Shown here piece after piece: positions 5,747 to 11,293 of a stretch of DNA of 11,293 nucleotides (its first letter is position 1; the number at the start of each line of letters is the position of its first letter). The DNA is taken from contig CAIJHZ010000007.1 in NCBI GenBank assembly GCA_903820565.1, positions 1 through 11,293 on the forward strand. Direction: 5' to 3'. The DNA is from an uncultured Actinomycetes bacterium. GTDB taxonomy: Bacteria; Actinomycetota; Actinomycetes; Nanopelagicales; Nanopelagicaceae. Made by a program: the position numbers and the translations under genes. The notes under the pieces were generated by a model, which worked only from the letters and a program-made list of their open reading frames with translations, was not told where the DNA came from and did no database searches.

Positions 5747-6771
5747 GTAAACAGACAATCGCAATTATTTGCGGTGGACCTAGCAGTGAACACGAGGTGT
5801 CGTGTGTATCAGCCGGGGGAGTTCTAAAGGGCTTGGATACACAACGTTTTGAACCGGTGTTAATTGGAATAACCAAGTCAGGCACATGGGTTGCCCTCCC
5901 GATTGACTATCAACTAGAGATCATTAACAAACAGATGCCAGTAATTGAAGATAATGGGCGACATATTGAATTGAGTCAGTCAGGATTTTCAATCGACGGG
6001 CAGTTGTTGGATATTGATTGCGTTTTTCCTGTCCTGCATGGCGAATTTGGCGAAGATGGAAAGATTCAGAACTTACTTGATGAAGCTGAAATGGCCTATG
6101 TCGGCAGTGGTGTTAGTGCATCGGCGCAGGCTATGGATAAGGCGGTTGCAAAGTCACTTTTTGCCTCTAGCGGCATGAGGATTGCAGACGGGGTTGCAGT
6201 CACACAACAAGATTGGCAGAGCGCAACAGATTCATTAAGTTATCCAGTATTTGTAAAACCAGCAAGTGGAGGCTCAAGCCGCGGAACACATAAAGTAAAG
6301 AGTGCTGCTGAATTGAAGTCAGCGATTACAGATGCATTGCTTTATGACACAAAAATTTTGATTGAAACCGCTATTAACGGCCGCGAAATCGAATGTGCAG
6401 TGTTAGAGCGAGATGGCAAGGTCGAAGCCTCAATTGTTGGCGAAATTATTGTTAATCCAAAGTTTGAATTCTATGATTTTGAAGCTAAGTATTTAGATGA
6501 TGCAACCACCGTTAGAATTCCTGCAGATATTCCAGAAATAGACGCAGATGAGATTCGACGACTTGCTGTTGCCGCCTTTCATGTCTTGGGATGTTCTGGT
6601 CTAGCTCGTTGTGATTTCTTCTATACAAATGATGGCGAAATAATTATCAATGAAGTCAACACGATGCCTGGATTTACAGGAACATCGGTGTACCCAAAAT
6701 TGTGGCAAGCTTCAGGGGTGTCATATACAGAATTAATTTCAGCGCTAATTGATACTGCGCTGTCTTCTTAG
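5743..6771 (+). CDS. ddl: D-alanine--D-alanine ligase
   Basis: Joins two D-alanines with ATP to give D-Ala-D-Ala for peptidoglycan precursors; this is the target of D-cycloserine. The 342-residue ATP-grasp protein shows CGGPSSEHEVS (10-20), the FPVLHGEFGEDGKIQ loop (95-109), VKPASGGSSRGTHKV (171-185) for ATP binding, the omega-loop YDFEAKY (244-250), and the metal ligands in RCDFF (D291) and INEVNTMPGFT (E304, N306). The terminal Tyr or Phe preferences that separate D-Ala from D-Lac ligases cannot be settled by eye, but the YDFEAKY loop fits the D-Ala type. The GTG start sits in a GTGA overlap with gpsA. It is the last gene of the plsC-gpsA-ddl unit, and the converging gene begins 9 nt past its stop. 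Confidence 0.97.
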   Translation: MSKQTIAIICGGPSSEHEVSCVSAGGVLKGLDTQRFEPVLIGITKSGTWVALPIDYQLEIINKQMPVIEDNGRHIELSQSGFSIDGQLLDIDCVFPVLHGEFGEDGKIQNLLDEAEMAYVGSGVSASAQAMDKAVAKSLFASSGMRIADGVAVTQQDWQSATDSLSYPVFVKPASGGSSRGTHKVKSAAELKSAITDALLYDTKILIETAINGREIECAVLERDGKVEASIVGEIIVNPKFEFYDFEAKYLDDATTVRIPADIPEIDADEIRRLAVAAFHVLGCSGLARCDFFYTNDGEIIINEVNTMPGFTGTSVYPKLWQASGVSYTELISALIDTALSS

Positions 6772-6780
6772 ACCTTTTTG

Positions 6781-7020
6781 TTAGCTGAGGTGTGTTACTG
6801 GGCAGGTCAATGTGCGAGTAATACCTGGCACGCCCTGAACTTTTGAGAGCACAAGTCGACCGAAATCTTCCATGCTTGATGCTTCAGCGCGCATGATCAC
6901 ATCGTAAGGACCGGTAACACCTTCGGCCAGCGTTACACCAGGAATCTTTGCAACTGCATCTGCAACTCCCGATGCCTTGCCAACTTCAGTTTGAATCAGA
7001 ATGAAAGCTTGTACTGACAT
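6781..7020 (-). CDS. Stand-alone AsnC/Lrp-type ligand-binding (RAM) domain protein
   Basis: A 79-residue protein consisting only of an AsnC/Lrp C-terminal RAM domain, with no DNA-binding helix-turn-helix. It starts MSVQAFILIQTEVGKASGVA, continues IPGVTLAEGVTGPYDVIMRAEA and ends PGITRTLTCPVTHLS; this is close to a small conserved actinobacterial protein usually found next to thiL and ddl. RAM domains form dimers and higher oligomers and bind amino acids, so a sensing or partner-binding role is plausible but not established here. The start was set at 7020 because AAAGGA lies 6 nt upstream; an in-frame start at 7047 would add nine residues unlike the family. It is divergent from thiL and convergent with ddl, with a gap of only 9 nt. 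Confidence 0.88.
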   Translation of the reverse strand: MSVQAFILIQTEVGKASGVADAVAKIPGVTLAEGVTGPYDVIMRAEASSMEDFGRLVLSKVQGVPGITRTLTCPVTHLS

Positions 7021-7026
7021 GTGAGG

Positions 7027-7032
7027 TCCTTT
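7027..7032 (-). promoter_or_regulatory. Ribosome binding site of the RAM-domain gene
   Basis: The minus strand reads AAAGGA here, 6 nt before the ATG at 7020-7018. This places the real start there rather than at the longer in-frame start at 7047. Confidence 0.7.
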
Positions 7033-7083
7033 CTGGCCGAGGCTCACACGCTACCGCAGAACATCACTAGTTCTCTAGTCGAT

Positions 7084-7089
7084 TAGGCT
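7084..7089 (+). promoter_or_regulatory. -10 box of thiL (leaderless)
   Basis: TAGGCT matches the actinobacterial TANNNT -10 pattern and ends 7 nt before the ATG at 7097. There is no ribosome binding site, so the mRNA is probably leaderless. No clear -35 is visible; ACTAG-TTCT-CTAGT (7066-7079), a short inverted repeat, lies just upstream and may be an operator. Confidence 0.55.
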
Positions 7090-7096
7090 AGGTGCT

Positions 7097-8017
7097 ATGA
7101 ACTTCGATGAGGCGGGCGTGATTTCAGCACTAACGCGCATATTTGGCGCTACTCATCGTGGGGTCGAAATTGGAATCGGTGATGACGCCGCTGTCGTGAC
7201 GACAACTGATCGAACTGTTATTACAAGTGACATGGCTGTTGAAGGTACGCATTTCTTAACTAAATGGAGCAGTGCCTTTGATATAGGGCGCAAGATTACG
7301 GCTGCAAACTTGGCAGATGTGTATGCGATGGGCAGCTCACCGAAATTCCTATTAGCAGCAGTAACTCTTACAGGTCAAGAGAGCATGGAATGGATTGAAG
7401 AACTGGCAGAAGGTATTGCGCATGAAGCACGCAGTTGTGGTGCATTTGTTGTGGGTGGAGATTTAGCTAAAGGTCCATGCATAGTAATTTCAATGACTGC
7501 AATTGGAGAAGCTGATCACCCCATTAAACGCTCTGGCGCACAAGTTGGGGATTCAATCTACATTTCATCTTTGCCTGGATGGTCTGCTGCTGGACTTTCA
7601 ATAATTGAAAAAGATTTAGATGATGATTTAGCCGTTCATGCCGTCTCTGAATACAGCGCACCCACCGTTGATTATGTTTCTGCAATTCAGTTTTCAAATA
7701 ATCGGGCACATGCCATGTGTGATGTGAGTGATGCGCTTGTTATTCAAGCAAATCAATTGGCACATGCTTCAGGGGTTGCGTTGAGATTTGACCAGGGCTT
7801 AATTTCCCAGCACCCAGAGTTTGTTACTCTGAAAGAGTTAGCCGACAGCCAGGATGTAGATGTGTGGCAATGGATATTTGCCGGCGGAGAAGATCATGTA
7901 TTTCTAGCCACGGGAATTGAATTAGGTAGTTTCTGCGTAGGAACAGTTGTTGAAGGCAGTGGTGTCCTTGGAGCGGAAATGAAAAAAGGGCCAGATACCT
8001 GGCGCCATTTCAACTAA
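7097..8017 (+). CDS. thiL: Thiamine-monophosphate kinase
   Basis: Phosphorylates thiamine monophosphate to the active cofactor thiamine diphosphate, in the cytoplasm. The 306-residue protein has the PurM/ThiL fold markers: IGIGDDAAVV (25-34), the SDMAVEGTHF stretch (44-53), NLADVYAMGSSP (71-82), VVGGDLAKG (118-126), VGDSIYIS (150-157), CDVSDAL (208-214) and FAGGEDHVF (261-269). Most ThiL proteins have SDGL and GGEDYEL in the last two places, so Ala213 and HVF are small departures; the metal- and phosphate-binding acidic residues are kept. It faces the RAM-domain gene across a short divergent region. Its stop lies 13 nt before the converging rpmB stop, with no visible terminator. Confidence 0.95.
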   Translation: MNFDEAGVISALTRIFGATHRGVEIGIGDDAAVVTTTDRTVITSDMAVEGTHFLTKWSSAFDIGRKITAANLADVYAMGSSPKFLLAAVTLTGQESMEWIEELAEGIAHEARSCGAFVVGGDLAKGPCIVISMTAIGEADHPIKRSGAQVGDSIYISSLPGWSAAGLSIIEKDLDDDLAVHAVSEYSAPTVDYVSAIQFSNNRAHAMCDVSDALVIQANQLAHASGVALRFDQGLISQHPEFVTLKELADSQDVDVWQWIFAGGEDHVFLATGIELGSFCVGTVVEGSGVLGAEMKKGPDTWRHFN

Positions 8018-8030
8018 CTGTTACAAAAAT

Positions 8031-8216
8031 TTAGCGAGTAACTTTTCCTGCCTTGAGGCATGAAGTACAAACGTTTTGACGCTTAGGTGTTCCAGCAACA
8101 AGGGTACGAACGCGCTGGATGTTTGGATTCCAACGACGACGGGTCTTGACCTGTGAGTGAGAAACATTGTTTCCGAAGCTGGGCCCTTTGCCACAGATAT
8201 CGCATGTTGATGCCAC
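8031..8216 (-). CDS. rpmB: 50S ribosomal protein L28
   Basis: L28 is a small component of the large ribosomal subunit. The 61-residue protein has the usual actinobacterial sequence: ASTCDICGKGPSFGNNVSHS, TRRRWNPNIQRVR and GTPKRQNVCTSCLKAGKV. Two CxxC pairs (C5/C8 and C50/C53) form a zinc site, so this is the zinc-binding (C+) form; actinobacteria often also encode a zinc-free paralogue under Zur control, which is not in this window. The GTG start has AGGAG at 8224-8228 on the minus strand with 7 nt spacing. The gene is divergent from recG, with a structured 135-bp region between them. Confidence 0.97.
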   Translation of the reverse strand: MASTCDICGKGPSFGNNVSHSQVKTRRRWNPNIQRVRTLVAGTPKRQNVCTSCLKAGKVTR

Positions 8217-8257
8217 AGCGGTACTCCTTTTAACTTTTCTATTAATCTCGTTCCAAT

Positions 8258-8307
8258 GGGAACAGGGCGTAAGGGTACCCCGTAGGCGGGGTTCAATGCC
8301 AATTCCC
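8258..8307 (+). ncRNA. Nested long hairpin between rpmB and recG (candidate structured leader)
   Basis: Three stems nest in 50 nt: GGGAA (8258-8262) with TTCCC (8303-8307); GGCGT (8266-8270) with ATGCC (8296-8300), including one G-U pair; and ACCCCG (8277-8282) with CGGGGT (8287-8292) around a TAGG tetraloop. The G-U pair would be a C-A mismatch on the other strand, so the plus strand folds better. No T-tract follows, so it is not a normal terminator. It ends 44 nt before recG. It matches no known riboswitch or tRNA that I recognise; whether it is transcribed is unknown. Confidence 0.35.
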
Positions 8308-8351
8308 GCATATTGCCCGAGTTTTCACCGATTTAGAGAGAGAATGCCCGT

Positions 8352-10523
8352 GTGGCAGATCTCGACAACAAGGTTTCGGCGGTTGTCGGTGACCGCACCG
8401 CCAAAGTTCTCGAAACCACTTTTGGAATAAAAAGCGTCGGTGATCTCATGCGTCATTACCCCCGCCGGTACATGGTGCGCGGAGAGCTCTCTGACATATC
8501 GGCCCTTCATGAAGGTGATGAGACAACAATTCTGGCGCAGGTGTATTCAGCGTCAAACAGGCCCATGCGTGGACGTAAGGGCAGCATGCTCGAAGTTGTG
8601 GTTACCGATGGAACCGACAAATTGTCATTAACATTTTTTAATCAAGCCTGGCGTGAAAAGGATTTAAAGGTTGGACGACAAGGATTGTTTGCAGGCAAAG
8701 TCGGCATCTTCAATAATAAGAAACAGCTGTCTCACCCAGATTACGAAATGATTCCCGACGGATCAGATGTTGATAGCGCAGTTGAAGGCTTCGCAGGAAA
8801 ATATCTTCCTGTTTATCCCGCTTCAGCCAAGATGCCTTCGTGGAAAATTTCGCAGTGTGCCCAGTTAGCGATTAACGCTCTTGATGAGATTGAAGACTTT
8901 TTACCAGATTTAATTCGTGAAAAACATAATTATCCTTCGCTGCATCAAGCATTAGTGCAATTGCATCAGCCAGCTGATTTAGACCACGCCGAGCTTTCAC
9001 GAGAGCGCTTAACATTTGATGAAGCCTTTCTGCTGCAATCCTTATTGGTTATGCGCAGAATCGAATTAAAGAAACTTAATTCAACGTCGAGAAAACGGAT
9101 TAGCGGTGGAATCCTAGATGCCTTCGATAAAACATTACCCTTCCAGCTAACCGCAGGTCAGATTGCAGTATGCAATGAAATCGAAACAGATCTGGCGCAA
9201 CCACATCCAATGCACCGATTATTACAAGGAGAAGTTGGATCTGGTAAAACAATTGTCGCACTACGAGCAATGTTGGCTGTCGTCGATAGCGGGGGACAGG
9301 CTGCACTCCTTGCGCCAACTGAAGTTTTGGCTGCTCAGCATGTGCGAACTATTCAGAAATTATTGGGTGAATATGGTCAGGGTGGAATGCTTGGTGGTTC
9401 TGAAAAAGCCACACAAATAACTTTGATTACAGGTTCGCAGAGCGCTGCAGCACGAAAGGAAGCGCTGGCTATGGCAGCAAATGGAAATGCTGGCATCGTT
9501 ATCGGCACACACGCACTATTAGGGGAAAAAGTTGAGTTTAAGGATTTGGGATTAATAGTTGTAGACGAGCAACATCGCTTCGGCGTTGAACAACGAGATG
9601 CTTTAAAAGAAAAAGCAGTACTGCCACCACATCTACTTGTTATGACAGCAACGCCAATTCCTCGAACGGTAGCAATGACAGTGTTTGGTGATTTAGATGT
9701 TTCAACATTGCGAGAACTACCTTTAGGGCGACAACCGATTACAACCCATGTTGTGCCAGTAAAGGAAAAGCCAAGCTTTTTAGAAAGAGCCTGGCAAAGG
9801 ATCAACGAAGAAGTCGCCCAAGGTCACCAGGCATACGTAGTTGCACCGCGTATAACCGCCGATTCCGACGCAAACGCGGACATTGATTTCTTGTTTGGCG
9901 AAGAGTCAGCAGAGATAACTTCGGTTGAAGAGTTAGCGCCAACACTGCACGCGGGTCCTTTGAAGGGGTTAAAAATCGCGATCCTTCACGGACGCTTATC
10001 TGCCGAAGAAAAAGACTCAACGATGCAAGCTTTTACAAAAGGCGAGATTGATGTTTTGGTTTCAACAACAGTTATTGAAGTTGGCGTAGACGTCCCTAAT
10101 GCAACCATTATGGTGATTATGGATGCGGATCGTTTTGGTGTCTCACAATTGCACCAACTACGTGGTCGAGTAGGTCGAGGAATCTCACCTGGGCTTTGTC
10201 TTTTGGTAACTCAGTGCGATGAAGAAACTTCGGCTCGAGAGAGATTAAATTCCGTTGCAGGTACTTTGGATGGATTTGAATTATCTCGAATCGACCTTGA
10301 GCAACGCCGAGAGGGAGATGTTCTTGGAGCCAATCAATCTGGAACGCAATCTCATTTGCGACTGCTACGTGTTCTGCGTGATGAAGCATTGATCGAGCAG
10401 GCCCGTGACGATGCAGAATCATTGATTGCTACAGATAATGATTTATCCGACTATCCTGCGCTCAAGGCAGAACTTGCACAATTACAGCGCGATCGAGCCG
10501 TTGACTATTTAGATAAGGGTTAA
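8352..10523 (+). CDS. recG: ATP-dependent DNA helicase RecG
   Basis: Remodels stalled replication forks and branch-migrates Holliday junctions. The 723-residue protein has the full RecG layout: an N-terminal wedge/OB domain (about 1-240, with VVGDRTAKVL and HYPRRYMVRGEL), Walker A GEVGSGKT (293-300), APTEVLA (321-327), Walker B VVDEQHRFG (403-411), TATPIPRT (432-439), LHGRLS (545-550), the STTVIEVGVDVPNA helicase motif (571-584) and QLHQLRGRVGRG (599-610). An acidic insertion at about 503-530 is visible. The GTG start at 8352 is chosen because ADLDNKVSAVVGDRTAKVL matches the normal N-terminus and there is no in-frame ATG nearby; only a weak purine-rich GAGAGAG precedes it. rsmD follows after 4 nt. 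Confidence 0.98.
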   Translation: MADLDNKVSAVVGDRTAKVLETTFGIKSVGDLMRHYPRRYMVRGELSDISALHEGDETTILAQVYSASNRPMRGRKGSMLEVVVTDGTDKLSLTFFNQAWREKDLKVGRQGLFAGKVGIFNNKKQLSHPDYEMIPDGSDVDSAVEGFAGKYLPVYPASAKMPSWKISQCAQLAINALDEIEDFLPDLIREKHNYPSLHQALVQLHQPADLDHAELSRERLTFDEAFLLQSLLVMRRIELKKLNSTSRKRISGGILDAFDKTLPFQLTAGQIAVCNEIETDLAQPHPMHRLLQGEVGSGKTIVALRAMLAVVDSGGQAALLAPTEVLAAQHVRTIQKLLGEYGQGGMLGGSEKATQITLITGSQSAAARKEALAMAANGNAGIVIGTHALLGEKVEFKDLGLIVVDEQHRFGVEQRDALKEKAVLPPHLLVMTATPIPRTVAMTVFGDLDVSTLRELPLGRQPITTHVVPVKEKPSFLERAWQRINEEVAQGHQAYVVAPRITADSDANADIDFLFGEESAEITSVEELAPTLHAGPLKGLKIAILHGRLSAEEKDSTMQAFTKGEIDVLVSTTVIEVGVDVPNATIMVIMDADRFGVSQLHQLRGRVGRGISPGLCLLVTQCDEETSARERLNSVAGTLDGFELSRIDLEQRREGDVLGANQSGTQSHLRLLRVLRDEALIEQARDDAESLIATDNDLSDYPALKAELAQLQRDRAVDYLDKG

Positions 10524-10527
10524 TCAA

Positions 10528-11097
10528 TTGAGAATCATTGCAGGTGTTGCAAAGGGTCGAACTCTTGGTGCTGTTGCAGATGCGACCAGACCAACATCTG
10601 ATCGAGCGCGTGAAGGTTTGTTCTCTTCCTTGGCATCTGAATTTGGAACATTTGAAGGTTTGCGAGTTTTGGATCTCTTTGGAGGATCTGGCGCAATTGG
10701 ATTGGAATCATTGTCCCGGGGAGCATCATTGGTTCATATTGTTGAAAAAGATGAAGAGGCTCAAAAGACAATCGAAGCTAATTTTGAAATAGTTAAAAAA
10801 TCAAATCCAACAGGCAAATTTCAATTATTTGGAATGAGTGCGGAACGATTCTTAAAAGATGCGCCCAAAGAGAAATACCACCTTGTGTACATTGATCCAC
10901 CCTATGATTTTTCAAATCAGGCTGTCGAAGATATTTTGAGCGCGATGTACGATAATGAATTTCTCAACCAAGATGCATTTATTGCAGTTGAACGGACAAC
11001 GCGCGGTACACAATTTATTTGGCCAGATGCGTTTGTGCCCGCGCGAGAGCGAAAATATGGGCAGGCGACCATTTATTACGCCAATTACCAGCCGTAA
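10528..11097 (+). CDS. rsmD: 16S rRNA (guanine(966)-N2)-methyltransferase
   Basis: RsmD methylates G966 of 16S rRNA on the assembled small subunit using S-adenosylmethionine. The 189-residue protein has RIIAGVAKGRTL at the N-terminus, RPTSDRAREGLFSSL (21-35), the SAM-binding motif I LDLFGGSGAIGLESLSRG (48-65), acidic motif II VEKDEEA and the catalytic motif IV DPPYDF (123-128). The start is a TTG, supported by AAGGG at 10515-10519 with 8 nt spacing and by the position of the RIIAG motif. The gene lies 4 nt after recG, so the two are co-transcribed; rsmD-coaD adjacency is common across bacteria. Confidence 0.96.
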   Translation: MRIIAGVAKGRTLGAVADATRPTSDRAREGLFSSLASEFGTFEGLRVLDLFGGSGAIGLESLSRGASLVHIVEKDEEAQKTIEANFEIVKKSNPTGKFQLFGMSAERFLKDAPKEKYHLVYIDPPYDFSNQAVEDILSAMYDNEFLNQDAFIAVERTTRGTQFIWPDAFVPARERKYGQATIYYANYQP

Positions 11098-11100
11098 GAA

Positions 11101-11129
11101 TGGATAACTGGGCTCAGTATTGCTAGCGT
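11101..11129 (+). promoter_or_regulatory. Candidate promoter of coaD (leaderless)
   Basis: TGGATA (11101-11106) and TAGCGT (11124-11129, TANNNT type) are spaced by 17 nt, and the -10 box ends 7 nt before the coaD ATG. No ribosome binding site lies before the ATG, which supports a leaderless transcript starting inside the recG-rsmD-coaD run. The -35 is weak. Confidence 0.45.
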
Positions 11130-11136
11130 TTGGCAC

Positions 11137-11293
11137 ATGAAGCGCGCGGTATGCCCAGGGTCCTTTGATCCGATTACATATGGGCACCTAGACATCATCA
11201 AACGTGCCGCCCAGCAGTTTGATCACGTGGTTGTGGCAGTTCTTGAAAATCGTACTAAAGCCAGCCTTTTTACTGTCACCGAACGTATCGCCA
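11137..11293 (+). CDS. coaD: Phosphopantetheine adenylyltransferase (3' partial)
   Basis: CoaD transfers AMP from ATP to 4'-phosphopantetheine, the penultimate step of coenzyme A synthesis. Only the first 52 codons are present. They read MKRAVCPGSFDPITYGHLDI, then IKRAAQQFDHVVVAV and ENRTKASLFTVTERIA, which is the nucleotidyltransferase N-terminus with the PGSFDP loop and the (T/S)xGH motif (T15-H18). The variable residue is Tyr (TYGH) where Asn is common. The ATG at 11137 is 39 nt after rsmD and follows a candidate -10 box directly. The gene is cut by the window edge, not broken. Confidence 0.95.
   Translation, partial: MKRAVCPGSFDPITYGHLDIIKRAAQQFDHVVVAVLENRTKASLFTVTERIA

Noticed and set aside
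6740..6779. CAGCGC/GCGCTG inverted repeat near the ddl stop followed by a T-run, as a terminator
   Set aside because: The loop is 11 nt and the T-run begins 12 nt past the stem, so it lacks intrinsic terminator geometry.
8287..8300. GGGGTTCAATGCC, similar to a tRNA T-arm
   Set aside because: No acceptor stem, anticodon arm or 70-90 nt cloverleaf can be built around it; it fits the nested hairpin instead.
8021..8311. Frame overlapping rpmB on the same strand
   Set aside because: It is a different frame through rpmB; the L28 frame has the CxxC pairs and ribosome binding site.
8167..8430. Open frame spanning rpmB antisense, the gap and the recG start
   Set aside because: It overlaps two certain genes in other frames and its product resembles nothing recognisable.
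9163..9420. Other open frames within recG on both strands
   Set aside because: They are shadows of the RecG frame, with no ribosome binding sites or recognisable domains.

Overview
The window looks like a stretch of core chromosome from a small-genome, low-GC actinobacterium. Evidence for the phylum is an NdgR/LtbR-type IclR regulator divergent from leuCD, an HU protein with a mycobacterial HupB-like lysine tail, a stand-alone AsnC-type RAM domain protein beside thiL, a two-CxxC actinobacterial L28, and the order leuC-leuD-hup / gpsA-ddl / thiL / rpmB / recG-rsmD-coaD. Base composition (by eye in the mid-40s % GC), very short intergenic gaps and many start codons without a Shine-Dalgarno sequence fit the freshwater 'acI' Nanopelagicales (Planktophila/Nanopelagicus-like). 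That placement is an inference, not a database match.

Layout. 1-450: 3' part of recX (start lies outside the window), converging on and overlapping ndgR. 410-1126 (-): ndgR, divergent from leuC. 1187-3194: leuC-leuD, the two subunits of isopropylmalate isomerase. 3195-3430: the largest gap (236 bp), rich in inverted repeats, upstream of hup (3431-3892), which ends in a strong intrinsic terminator. 3966-6771: plsC-gpsA-ddl, joined by two GTGA start/stop overlaps. 6781-7020 (-): small RAM-domain protein. 7097-8017: thiL. 8031-8216 (-): rpmB. 8352-11097: recG-rsmD, followed by coaD from 11137, cut by the right edge.

How the genes work together. NdgR probably controls leuCD through the 60-bp shared upstream region, which holds both a near match to the corynebacterial LtbR box and a separate perfect palindrome. 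plsC and gpsA supply phospholipid precursors and ddl supplies the peptidoglycan D-Ala-D-Ala dipeptide, so that cluster serves envelope growth. thiL (thiamine diphosphate), coaD (CoA), rpmB and rsmD (ribosome), and recG/recX/hup (DNA maintenance) are housekeeping genes.

No mobile element, CRISPR array, tRNA, rRNA, toxin-antitoxin pair or defence system is visible, and no stretch above 300 bp lacks a gene. I see no undescribed multi-gene system. The points worth a second look are regulatory: apparently leaderless promoters in front of ndgR, plsC, thiL and coaD; the palindrome cluster before hup; the nested hairpin between rpmB and recG; and the ndgR/leuC operator region.
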